Shown: one piece after another, positions 17,917-25,074 of the stretch
Numbering within the stretch: position 1 is the stretch's first letter
Layout: each line of letters opens with the position of its first letter
Source: Fructobacillus tropaeoli
GTDB lineage: Bacteria > Bacillota > Bacilli > Lactobacillales > Lactobacillaceae
Length of the DNA: 64,000 bases
NCBI RefSeq assembly: GCF_001047135.2
Contig: NZ_DF968078.1
Coordinates: 168,666-232,665, forward strand
Reading direction: 5' to 3'
The notes under the pieces: model-generated
The model's input: the letters and a program-made list of their open reading frames with translations, nothing else
What the model was told of the DNA's origin: nothing
The model's database searches: none
Translations under genes and position numbers: made by a program

Positions 17917-18988
17917 TTAAATTGCTGCGCGGTTAATCTTATCCGCCAAATCAGCTAAGCTGATTTTTTCGATTTGGGGTTGACCAATAGCGGTTAGGCA
18001 AACGACGTTCAGATAGCCATGACGGTTTTTCTTGTCGTTTTTAATTTTATCCATTAAACCGTCATCAGCTAATAATGGTGATGTTACTGGTAAGCCGACA
18101 ACTTCTAAACGGTCTCGCAGTTTCTCTAAGACCTCGTTGCTTTCATCCTGATCAGCAAAAATTGTGCTAATCGCAATCAGCCCTAAGCTAACCGCCTCCC
18201 TATGGCGAAGGTCACCGTTTGCCAGTGACTCAACCCCATGACCGATTGTGTGACCAAAATTCAATAGTTGCCGTTGGCCGCCCTCACGTTCATCCTGGCT
18301 AGTCACTTGAACCTTAAAGTCGAGCGCAAAATGAATCAACTTGGCCGCTTCTTGCAAAATGGTTGCCGGCGAATTAATTTGTAAAATCAGGGACCAAAAG
18401 TCGCCCCCAACTAAGGCTCCAGCCTTGACTACCTCACCATAACCCTCGACCAAGTCTCGCTGTGATAACGTTTTTAGCGTTTGAGGATCAATCAGGACCA
18501 AGTCTGGCTGGTAAAAAGTTCCCAGTATATTTTTCACCTGAGCCACGTCGACTGCCGTCTTGCCCCCCCACCGAACTATCTACCTGGGCAAGCAAGGAAG
18601 TTGGCACCTGGACAAAATCAATGCCCCGCATATAAACCGAGGCCAACAGACCGGTCAAATCGCCAACTACGCCACCTCCGAGGGCTAACAGACTATTGGT
18701 CCGATTAAAGGACGCTGCTGCCAACTGTTGGGCCAATTCTTCTAACTGGGCCAATGACTTCGAGTCTTCCCCATGAGGAACCACGGCAGTAACCACCGTA
18801 AAGCCGGCTTCGGTCAACTCATTGGCAATTTGGTCGAGGTACAGGGGACCAACATTGTCGTCCGTGATAATGGCGACTTTGCGCGGTGACCAGACTTATC
18901 GGACACGGTCGCCAAGTGTCTTTAACAAGCCATCTTCAATCACGACATCGTAACGCTGATTTGGCATTTTAACCGGAATCGTACTCAT
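17917..18988 (-). pseudogene. aroB: 3-dehydroquinate synthase, broken by a stop and a frameshift
   Basis: The reading starts at ATG 18988 (STIPVKMPNQRYDVVIEDG), 4 nt after the aroF stop. Codon 31 is TAA (18896-18898, between GDRVR and VWSPRKVAIITDDN). The frame then resumes through LALGGGVVGDLTG and QVDSSVGG, where a run of seven C on the plus strand (18563-18569) shifts it by one base; removing one base restores SSVGGKTAV followed by NILGTFYQPDLVLIDP. The C-terminal part contains EGYGEVVKAG and LLNFGHTIGHG (metal-binding His) to a normal end. Two separate lesions make a single base-calling error an insufficient explanation. If genuine, DAHP cannot be cyclised by this gene product. Confidence 0.9.
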
Positions 18989-18992
18989 GACT

Positions 18993-19979
18993 TTACCCCC
19001 GAATAATACTGTGAATGGCACGGGCCTGATTTGCCAGCTCTTCTAATTGCTTTGGCAACAATGCCTGAGGGCCATCGGAAAAGGCCTGGTCTGGATGATC
19101 GTGAATTTCAATAATCAAGCCAGCTGCACCCGCTGCCACCCCGGCCAAGGCTTCAGGACCGACTAAGCTCTCGTAGCCAGCCGCATGACTTGGGTCAACC
19201 ATGACTCGGTATGGCGACAACGCCCGCAAGACGGGAACTGCGCCAACATCGAGCGTGTTGCGGGTGTATTTATTATCAAAAGTCCGGATGCCACACTCAA
19301 CCAAAATAATTTGCTGGTTGCCACCTGCTGCAATATATTCTGCAGCGTTTAAAATATCATCAATCGTGGCGGACATGCCGCGTTTCAACATCACGGGAAT
19401 CCGTGTCTGCCCCACCGCCTTTAGCAGTGAAAAGTTCTGCATATTACGTGCGCCAATTTGGAAAATATCGGTATACTGGACCACTAAGTCAACATGGCTT
19501 TCATCCATTACTTCGGTGACCACGTCCAAATCGAAAGCATCTGCTGCTTCGCGAAGGTATTTCAGCTCCTCTTCGCCAAGCCCTTGGAACGAGTATGGTG
19601 ACGTTCGTGGCTTAAAAGCGCCACCACGCAAAACGGTTGCCCCAGCCTTCTTAGCCGCCTCTGCCATTAAAAAGACGTGCTCTTTTGATTCAACTGAACA
19701 AGGTCCAGCCATTAACGTTAGGCTTTGATGGTCAATTTGACTATGAGCAGTCTTGACGACAATGTCTTCGGTATGGAGCGCTCGACTACTTTGGACGGCC
19801 TTTGGATGGTCGAGAATAATGTCTGTGGCTGCTGCCCGTTCAGCCTCTGTTAAATCAGCGGTCGTTAAGCCCGTCAAAGCAATTCGTCTCCCATGGATAA
19901 AGACATCCGTTTTTTCAGCAAAACGCTCCTTTAAAGCTTGAAGCTTTGGGTCGGTACTTGATGCAAATTCGATAATCAT
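18993..19979 (-). CDS. aroF: 3-deoxy-7-phosphoheptulonate (DAHP) synthase
   Basis: Type I-beta DAHP synthase of 328 aa that condenses PEP and erythrose 4-phosphate, the first step of the shikimate pathway. A short N-terminal domain (about 1-75) precedes the barrel with LMAGPCSVES, LRGGAFKPRTSPYSFQGLG, VVTEVMD, QIGARNMQNFSLL, PVMLKRGMSATIDD and VMVDPSHAAGY. SD AAAGGAGAA lies 5 nt from the ATG. It is preceded by a long structured leader with a terminator, implying attenuation control, and followed by the broken aroB. Confidence 0.93.
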   Translation of the reverse strand: MIIEFASSTDPKLQALKERFAEKTDVFIHGRRIALTGLTTADLTEAERAAATDIILDHPKAVQSSRALHTEDIVVKTAHSQIDHQSLTLMAGPCSVESKEHVFLMAEAAKKAGATVLRGGAFKPRTSPYSFQGLGEEELKYLREAADAFDLDVVTEVMDESHVDLVVQYTDIFQIGARNMQNFSLLKAVGQTRIPVMLKRGMSATIDDILNAAEYIAAGGNQQIILVECGIRTFDNKYTRNTLDVGAVPVLRALSPYRVMVDPSHAAGYESLVGPEALAGVAAGAAGLIIEIHDHPDQAFSDGPQALLPKQLEELANQARAIHSIIRG

Positions 19980-20011
19980 CCTATTCTCCTTTAACCATAC
20001 AAAAAGCCAAC

Positions 20012-20050
20012 AAAAAACTCTCGTGCTGGTCCCTTACCACCACGAGAGTT
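20012..20050 (-). terminator. Leader terminator upstream of aroF
   Basis: Minus-strand hairpin with perfect 10-bp arms (AACTCTCGTG / CACGAGAGTT; plus-strand 20041-20050 and 20016-20025) and a U run, 30 nt before the aroF start. Its 5' arm can instead pair with upstream leader sequence. Confidence 0.85.
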
Positions 20051-20224
20051 TGTACCGAATCCTGGTCTCGGTCCGCCATGGTAAGTAACCGTGTGCGTGA
20101 CCGAGGAACATGTTGAAGCTATTGGCCACACAAAATGGAGTAACTGCTCCATTCTGTGCGAATCAAGCAGAAGCTTTACCAATAGCTATAAAATCGAACC
20201 GTCGTCCCTGCTTTCAACATGTTT
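20051..20224 (-). ncRNA. Structured aroF leader, possible attenuator, family not recognised
   Basis: Minus-strand RNA with nested pairings: P1 AACATGTTGAA/TTCAACATGTT (20210-20223 with 20107-20120), P2 AGCTATTGG/CCAATAGCT (20179-20187 with 20118-20128), P3 CACAGAATGGAG/CTCCATTTTGTG (20147-20158 with 20129-20140), and P4 CTCGGTC/GACCGAG (20099-20105 with 20067-20073). The 3' part of P4 can alternatively pair with the terminator's 5' arm (CGAGA with TCTCG, ACCA with TGGT), leaving a bulge starting TGGC. This looks like a terminator/antiterminator switch. The bulge recalls a T-box, but the conserved T-box 14-mer is absent. Confidence 0.6.
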
Positions 20225-20241
20225 TTGTCCTCTGTAAATTA

Positions 20242-20271
20242 ATTTATGCCTTTATTAAAGCACGGTATCAA
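20242..20271 (-). promoter_or_regulatory. Candidate promoter of the aroF leader
   Basis: TTGATA (20266-20271), 18-nt spacer, ATAAAT (20242-20247) on the minus strand, roughly 20 nt before the first leader helix. Confidence 0.45.
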
Positions 20272-20440
20272 ATAAAAATCAAATTAATCCCTCATCTTTT
20301 TATCATTTTATACACATAAACCAGTAAATGTTCTTGTTCTAAGCATTAGCGCCTGGTTGCTCACCGTGAAGACGATATGATTGACGGCCACTTGATTCAT
20401 GAGTTGAACTCATATATCGAATCACTTATTCAATTCGAGC
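20272..20440. other. Intergenic stretch without a recognised gene
   Basis: AT-rich next to the aroF promoter. From about 20358 the plus strand has a coding-like frame (REDDMIDGHLIHELNSYIES and onward) that lacks a start and SD and overlaps the next terminator, so it may be a gene remnant. Nothing else is visible. Confidence 0.3.
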
Positions 20441-20470
20441 AAAAAAGCTCCACCATTCACAGCGGAGCTC
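20441..20470 (-). terminator. Terminator after the small hypothetical gene
   Basis: Minus-strand hairpin AGCTCC...GGAGCT followed by six U, just downstream of the stop at 20476. Confidence 0.75.
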
Positions 20471-20475
20471 CTCGA

Positions 20476-20733
20476 TTATTGTTTTTGTGTCACTAAATCC
20501 AGCAAGCGCAAGACATCCGCTTGGTTCACCAGGCGGTGTTCGGCCACGTTATAAAACATTGGTTGATAACGCTCGATTTGCTCTAAATCGTGTTGGTTCG
20601 TCGTGCTGTGCTGAACGTCACAGGCATCCTCAATTCCGGCTAACGCTGGAAAATCAGTCGCACTCATAATCGATCCCATCACGGTATCGGCTGATTCGTA
20701 TTGCAAGGCCTCCAGATACTTTAAAACTTCCAT
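20476..20733 (-). CDS. Hypothetical 85-residue protein
   Basis: Not recognised. It is acidic and hydrophilic, without signal peptide or membrane segment (MEVLKYLEALQYESADTVMG at the start). A well placed SD (GAAGGAGG, about 5 nt from the ATG), the 23-nt gap after the aldo-keto reductase and a terminator directly behind it support a real gene co-transcribed with the reductase. No function is proposed. Confidence 0.6.
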   Translation of the reverse strand: MEVLKYLEALQYESADTVMGSIMSATDFPALAGIEDACDVQHSTTNQHDLEQIERYQPMFYNVAEHRLVNQADVLRLLDLVTQKQ

Positions 20734-20756
20734 TGAACCTCCTTCAGCCGTTATGC

Positions 20757-21680
20757 TTATTGAACGGGCTTATTCAAATATTCTTCGACATCGTCCCAAT
20801 GAGAAACTTCATCCTTGACTCCAGTGGTCTCGCTACCCTTGTGCCAGGCAAAGCTTGGGTACCAGATACTGTGCTTTTCTTGGTTAAGTGCCTTAATTTC
20901 AGCCACTTCATCAGGTGACAAAACAAAGTCATCAATTTGACTATTAGCAATAATGCGCTCTTCGTGGGCTGACTTTGGAATCGTGATGGCTCCCATTTGG
21001 TAATCAAAACGCAAAATCACTTGAGCAACTGATTTATCATGGGCTTGCGCAATTTTTTCAACGGCTGGGTTCGAGAGCGCTTCGCCACCGCCCAATGGTC
21101 CCCAGGCCTCCATTGCCATCCCAATCCCGTTCATATAGGTGAAGAGTGATTCTTCTTGAACCAATGGGTTAAATTCCATTTGGTTCACTTGTGGCATCAC
21201 GGTACCGGCTTCCAGCAATTCTTGGATTTTTTCTTCGTTAAAGTTTGAAATTCCAATGGCACGGACTTTGCCTTCACGATAAAGTTTTTCAACAGCGTGC
21301 CAAGTGTCGACATACTTGCCATCAACTGGCCAGTGAATCAACAATAAGTCCAAGTAAGTCAAACGCAATTGCTTCAATTGCTCCTCAAAGGCTTTCAAAG
21401 TTGTTTCATAACCTTGGTCACCGTTAAAAACCTTAGTCGTAATAAACAAGTCCTTCCGGTTCAAGCGGTTATCCTTTAAGGCCTGTTGTATTCCATAGCC
21501 AACACCGGGCTGGTTACCATACTGCTTAGCTGTATCAATCAATCGATAACCATTTTTAATGGCTACCTGGACGGAATCGGCGGCCTCCTTATTGGAACAC
21601 TTCCAAACGCCGAGACCGAAAACCGGCATTTCAACGCCGTTAGCGAGCTTCGTTGTTTCTTGCAAAATTGACTTTTCCAT
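20757..21680 (-). CDS. Aldo-keto reductase (AKR5-like)
   Basis: NADPH-dependent aldo-keto reductase of 307 aa, resembling 2,5-diketo-D-gluconate / methylglyoxal reductases. TIM-barrel motifs: LGVWKC at the start, catalytic Asp and Tyr in LIDTAKQYGNQ, catalytic Lys in FITTKVF, catalytic His in LLIHWPV, GISNFNEEKI and the cofactor loop IPKSAHEERI. ATG 21680 is chosen because it begins the family's normal N-terminus; GAGGGGA lies 8 nt upstream, and the longer frame has no homologous sequence. The physiological substrate cannot be read from sequence. Confidence 0.85.
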   Translation of the reverse strand: MEKSILQETTKLANGVEMPVFGLGVWKCSNKEAADSVQVAIKNGYRLIDTAKQYGNQPGVGYGIQQALKDNRLNRKDLFITTKVFNGDQGYETTLKAFEEQLKQLRLTYLDLLLIHWPVDGKYVDTWHAVEKLYREGKVRAIGISNFNEEKIQELLEAGTVMPQVNQMEFNPLVQEESLFTYMNGIGMAMEAWGPLGGGEALSNPAVEKIAQAHDKSVAQVILRFDYQMGAITIPKSAHEERIIANSQIDDFVLSPDEVAEIKALNQEKHSIWYPSFAWHKGSETTGVKDEVSHWDDVEEYLNKPVQ

Positions 21681-21813
21681 TGAACAAATCCCCTCTTTTT
21701 TACTTTTGTGACTACCTCTAGTGTAAATCAAAAGCCCCTCCAGTTTCAAACCAAAGTTAGTAATCATTACTTCACTATGCTCATATAGAATATTTTCAAC
21801 CCAGTTTGGCTGT

Positions 21814-21883
21814 TATAATCAATGAAAAAGAAGCGGTTGCTTCAACAACCACCTCCCTGACAAACCTGTAAAACGGTCGCTAT
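21814..21883 (+). ncRNA. Upstream antitoxin-like RNA unit (tandem copy 1)
   Basis: TATAAT (21814-21819) followed by a unit (about 21827-21882) that closely matches the antitoxin unit 110 bp further on, including GAAGCGGTTGCT, CCTCCCT and TAAAACGGT. No toxin ORF accompanies it. It may be a remnant of a duplicated module or a second antitoxin source. Confidence 0.5.
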
Positions 21884-21992
21884 CAATATTTGATTCATTT
21901 TATTTTTAATTCTCCCATGCTATAATAAGCATATAAAAAGAAGCGGTTGCTCGAACAACCGCCTCCCTATCAAACCCGTAAAACGGTAGCTA
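21827..21992. repeat. Two direct repeats of about 56 bp, period 110 bp
   Basis: Copies at 21827-21882 and 21937-21992 differ at only a few positions, and compensating changes keep the hairpin stems. Each copy is preceded by its own TATAAT. Confidence 0.8.
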
Positions 21993-22053
21993 CCTAATTT
22001 ATTATTTGAAAAATAACTGTCAGGCTAGGCTAAGCGAAGACAGTTATTTTTTA
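21921..22053 (+). ncRNA. Type I antitoxin RNA, antisense to the toxin 3' end
   Basis: TATAAT at 21921-21926 should start a plus-strand RNA near 21933. It begins with the hairpin GCGGTTG-CTCGAA-CAACCGC, continues through CCGTAAAACGG and ends at the hairpin 22009-22052 with a U run. The last part overlaps the toxin coding end and its whole 3' UTR on the other strand, the geometry of type I antisense antitoxins. On the minus strand the 5' hairpin followed by CTTCTTTTT can end the toxin mRNA. Confidence 0.65.
22009..22053 (+). terminator. Terminator of the antitoxin RNA, overlapping the toxin stop
   Basis: AATAACTGTC (ending 22021) pairs with GACAGTTATT (from 22039), followed by a T run to 22052. 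It overlaps the toxin stop codon on the other strand. Confidence 0.8.
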
Positions 22054-22151
22054 TTGCTAATTTTTTCGATTAGCTCAATCACAATACTAATCAACTTTAG
22101 AATGAACATTCCAGAGGCCAATAGTATCATGATGATGTCCGTAACGGGCAT
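22044..22151 (-). CDS. Holin-like type I toxin peptide, 35 aa
   Basis: Small hydrophobic peptide with strong SD AAAGGAG at 7-nt spacing. Residues about 5-28 form one membrane helix (IIMILLASGMFILKLISIVI), followed by the charged tail ELIEKISNKK. Size, the GMFI-x-x-L pattern and the lysine-rich end match the putative holin-like toxins (Hol_Tox) of Gram-positive type I systems. Membrane insertion would be toxic and antisense RNA pairing at the mRNA 3' end would repress it. Family membership is by eye; no closer homologue is claimed. Confidence 0.7.
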   Translation of the reverse strand: MPVTDIIMILLASGMFILKLISIVIELIEKISNKK

Positions 22152-22282
22152 CTGGCCACTCCTTTCCAAGAATGTGCGTCTACAGTTATTCCACCATAAG
22201 CACCACCCCCTTTATCAGAGTAGCCACCATCTTCACTAGTTTGCTATACAAAAATTATATCATAAACGCTAATTTAAAGGCA
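22152..22282 (-). promoter_or_regulatory. Toxin mRNA promoter and 5' leader
   Basis: TATAAT on the minus strand at 22254-22259 with a weak -35. The leader of about 95 nt contains a purine-rich GGTGG-containing stretch and a possible 14-codon frame ending before the toxin SD. Leaders that fold and delay toxin translation are usual in type I systems; this one's folding is not worked out here. Confidence 0.5.
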
Positions 22283-22315
22283 TTTATAGATTTTTTATTA
22301 AAAAAGTTCATTATT

Positions 22316-23056
22316 TTAATGGCCGAGTGTCCAACCACCATCAAGAGTCACAACCGTTCCATTCACGTAACTCGCTTGTGGGCTAGTTAAGTATAAGGTC
22401 AAATCAGCGACTTCTTGCGGATCCGCCCAGCGCTGTGCTGGCGTCTGCTTGGCCACTTCTTGTGCCATCTTTCCCTCACCTGCAAAATCAGCTGCATTCA
22501 TCGACGTTTTAATTGCACCCGGGGCAATCGCGTTCGCCCTGATGCCATCTTTGGCATAATCAAAGGCCACCTGCTTCGTTAGACCAATCAGAGCGTGCTT
22601 GGCCATAGTATAAGCCGCACCGCCACCACCAGCCTGCAGACCGGCAATGGATGCCATGTAAACCAGAGTACCCTGTCCTTGACTAATCATCTTTGGTAAG
22701 ACGGCCCGTGTCAGGGCAATAGCCGGCTGTAGGTTGATTGACAGGACGCGATCAATGGTTGCTTGGTCCTGATTTAGTAGCGGTTGAAAACCATCCAAGA
22801 CCCCAGCAGTGTTCAAGAAGATATCAAAGGGTTCCGGCTCTAATTTGAGTTGCTCCACCAATGCGTCGAGTTCCTCTTTTCGGCCCAAATCAGCCTGAAT
22901 TTTGGTTAACCGAGCGTCCTCATAGTCAATTTCTTGCACATCGACCGCCACAACCTCGGCACCGGCAGCTAAATAAGTCTTCATTTGGCAAAAACCGATG
23001 CCAGAAGCGGCACCGGTTAAGAATACTTTTTGATTGTGATAATTTTGTTCAATCAT
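22316..23056 (-). CDS. Short-chain dehydrogenase/reductase (SDR)
   Basis: Classical SDR of 246 aa. The NAD(P) motif is TGAASGIG at about 15-22, followed by LNTAGVL (NAG-like), catalytic Ser in YMASIAG, catalytic Tyr-Lys in YTMAKHAL, and C-terminal VVTLDGGWTLGH. It resembles the 3-oxoacyl-ACP reductase / alcohol dehydrogenase group, but substrate is not determinable. Its ATG directly follows the queT stop (23056), so it may be the second gene of a preQ1-controlled transcript. Confidence 0.88.
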   Translation of the reverse strand: MIEQNYHNQKVFLTGAASGIGFCQMKTYLAAGAEVVAVDVQEIDYEDARLTKIQADLGRKEELDALVEQLKLEPEPFDIFLNTAGVLDGFQPLLNQDQATIDRVLSINLQPAIALTRAVLPKMISQGQGTLVYMASIAGLQAGGGGAAYTMAKHALIGLTKQVAFDYAKDGIRANAIAPGAIKTSMNAADFAGEGKMAQEVAKQTPAQRWADPQEVADLTLYLTSPQASYVNGTVVTLDGGWTLGH

Positions 23057-23613
23057 TATTTCTTTAAATTAACGACCTTTGACAAGGCATAGATAACGAT
23101 TCCACCAACGACCAAGGAAACCAACTCACCTGGCACTAATGAAACATAGTAAGAAAGCCAGTTAGCCAGCAATGAGGAAGATGAGTGGTCGGGAGCAAAG
23201 GCCCCGTGCGCGTGAATAGCAAAGGCAAAAGTAAATTCTGCTGCCAAAATTGCCATTCCAATTGTCAAAACAATCACCGTTGAGATGATAATCTTGATCA
23301 GTGGCTTTTCCACCTTACGAGTTAGCAGGTAAGTCAAACCAGTCATAATCACTGTGCCCAGTGTTCCAAAAACCCAGTCAATCCAACCCAGGGGTGAAAC
23401 CACATTGGCAATCAAGACCCCTAAGCCAAGGGCGACAACATAGCGCTTATTCCAAGCAGCTAGATGGTTCAGCCCTTCGGATAGACGCAATTGGACAGGA
23501 CCAAAGCCAATGGGGGCCACTAACATCGTAATTGCCGCATAAAGGGCAGCCACGACAGCCGTTAACGTAAGACCCAATGCCTTGGAAGTTGTTTTTTGGT
23601 TAAAATCGTTCAT
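23056..23613 (-). CDS. queT: QueT-family queuosine-precursor transporter
   Basis: Membrane protein of 185 aa of the QueT family, regarded as the substrate-binding S component of an ECF transporter importing preQ1/preQ0-type precursors. It has about five or six hydrophobic segments and the conserved FGPVQLRLSEGLNHLAAWN near residue 40. ATG 23613 has SD AGGAG that is itself part of the preQ1 riboswitch tail, so translation is probably ligand controlled. No ECF ATPase genes are nearby, which is usual for group II ECF systems. Confidence 0.9.
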   Translation of the reverse strand: MNDFNQKTTSKALGLTLTAVVAALYAAITMLVAPIGFGPVQLRLSEGLNHLAAWNKRYVVALGLGVLIANVVSPLGWIDWVFGTLGTVIMTGLTYLLTRKVEKPLIKIIISTVIVLTIGMAILAAEFTFAFAIHAHGAFAPDHSSSSLLANWLSYYVSLVPGELVSLVVGGIVIYALSKVVNLKK

Positions 23614-23619
23614 ACTTGT

Positions 23620-23660
23620 ACTCCTAGTTTTGTTTAAGCGGGATGGTTGATGAACCGCTA
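23620..23660 (-). promoter_or_regulatory. PreQ1-I riboswitch
   Basis: Minus-strand AGCGGTTC, a loop, CCCGCT, then the A-rich tail TAAACAAAACTAGGAG. This matches the preQ1-I layout: short P1 stem (GCGG/CCGC), C-containing loop, and an A-rich tail ending in ACTAGG that folds back into the loop. The tail contains the queT SD. The gene identity supports the ligand. Confidence 0.8.
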
Positions 23661-23710
23661 ATTGTTTAATTAGTGCCAACTTGCCAGACGGTTAGCTGGT
23701 GCTTGACGTG

Positions 23711-23742
23711 AAAAAGATTCGGTAAAATACCGAATCTAATAA
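23711..23742 (-). terminator. Terminator after rpoD
   Basis: Hairpin AGATTCGG-TATTTTA-CCGAATCT with a U run on the minus strand, after the rpoD stop. It separates the dnaG-rpoD unit from queT. Confidence 0.85.
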
Positions 23743-23776
23743 AAAGTATTCTAACTGATTTATGGTAACTAAAAGC

Positions 23777-25066
23777 TTAGTTTTCGTCCATGAAATCCTT
23801 TAAGTGCTTTGACCGTGATGGGTGGCGCAACTTACGCAACGCCTTGGCCTCAATTTGACGAATCCGTTCACGGGTAACCCCGAAGACACGGCCAACTTCT
23901 TCCAAAGTCCGTGTCCGACCGTCCTCCAAACCGAAACGCAAACGCAAAACGTTTTCCTCACGGTCAGTTAACGTATCCAAGACTGATTCCAATTGATCAC
24001 GAAGCATTTCATAAGCAGCAGAATCCGCTGGTGAAACGGCTTCGTTATCTTCGATGAAGTCACCCAAGTGCGAGTCGTCCTCTTCACCAATTGGTGTTTC
24101 CAATGAAACCGGTTCTTGAGCAATCTTCAAGATTTCGCGAATCTTGTCAGCAGTCAAGTCCATTTCGGCCCCAATTTCTTCAGGAAGTGGTTCACGACCC
24201 AAATCTTGCAGCAATTGGCGCTGAATTCGGATTAACTTGTTAATGGTTTCAACCATGTGAACAGGCACACGGATTGTCCGGGCCTGATCGGCAATGGCAC
24301 GTGTAATGGCCTGACGAATCCACCAGGTTGCATAAGTTGAAAACTTAAATCCCTTAGTGTAATCAAACTTGTCAACGGCCTTCATCAAGCCCATGTTACC
24401 TTCTTGGATCAAGTCCAAGAATTGCATACCACGACCGACATAACGCTTAGCGATTGAGACAACCAAACGCAAGTTCGCTTCTGCTAATTCTTGCTTTGCT
24501 TCTTCATCCCCAGCTTCGATTCGCTTAGACAATTCAATTTCTTCATCACCTTGCAAAAGGTTAACACGACCGATTTCCTTCAAATACATCCGGACAGGGT
24601 CGTTAATCTTAATGCCGGAAGTATCCTCAGCGTTATCCAATTCATCCTTCGATGGCTTGTTTTGCTTTGCCTGGAGAACTTCTGGTGCGGGCTCACCCTT
24701 TTCGTCAACAATGGCGATACCGGCATCTTCAACCTTTTCCATCAAACGTTCGATGTTTTCAGTATCCAAGTGGAAAGGTTCCGCAATCTTTTCAGACAAT
24801 TCACGATATTGAATTTGCTTAGCAGGCTTGTATTCCTTCAACAATTCACGAACAGCCTTATCATAGGCAGCCGACTTAATTGGGCCAGACTTCTTAGCCG
24901 GCTTTTTAACAGGTTGCTTGGCAATTTCAGCCGCCTCTTCAGGCGTCTTACCTTCAGCTAAGGCCAACAGTTCCGCTTTACGAGCCCGACCGTGATAAGC
25001 AATGTGTTGCTCATCAAGGTAAGCTTTAATTTCGGAAATTTTACTTGAACTTGAAATTTTTGCCAT
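23777..25066 (-). CDS. rpoD: Primary sigma factor RpoD (sigma A)
   Basis: Vegetative sigma factor of 429 aa that directs RNA polymerase to -35/-10 promoters. Region 1.2 is at [17 protein letters not shown], region 2 at [20 protein letters not shown] and [16 protein letters not shown], region 3 at [13 protein letters not shown], and region 4.2 helix-turn-helix at [20 protein letters not shown]. The lysine-rich N-terminus replaces a full region 1.1, as in Gram-positives. SD AGGAG overlaps the end of dnaG (stop at 25075), so the pair is coupled. Confidence 0.98.
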   Translation of the reverse strand: MAKISSSSKISEIKAYLDEQHIAYHGRARKAELLALAEGKTPEEAAEIAKQPVKKPAKKSGPIKSAAYDKAVRELLKEYKPAKQIQYRELSEKIAEPFHLDTENIERLMEKVEDAGIAIVDEKGEPAPEVLQAKQNKPSKDELDNAEDTSGIKINDPVRMYLKEIGRVNLLQGDEEIELSKRIEAGDEEAKQELAEANLRLVVSIAKRYVGRGMQFLDLIQEGNMGLMKAVDKFDYTKGFKFSTYATWWIRQAITRAIADQARTIRVPVHMVETINKLIRIQRQLLQDLGREPLPEEIGAEMDLTADKIREILKIAQEPVSLETPIGEEDDSHLGDFIEDNEAVSPADSAAYEMLRDQLESVLDTLTDREENVLRLRFGLEDGRTRTLEEVGRVFGVTRERIRQIEAKALRKLRHPSRSKHLKDFMDEN

Positions 25067-25074
25067 TATATCTC

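Noticed and set aside
19991-20182. 63-codon leader peptide gene before aroF
   Set aside because: The frame crosses all leader helices and the terminator, has no SD and no run of aromatic codons expected for a classical attenuator.
20012-20224. Canonical T-box upstream of aroF
   Set aside because: The conserved AGGGTGG-ACCGCG-type sequence and Stem I motifs are absent; only a TGGC bulge is reminiscent, so the leader is reported as unassigned.
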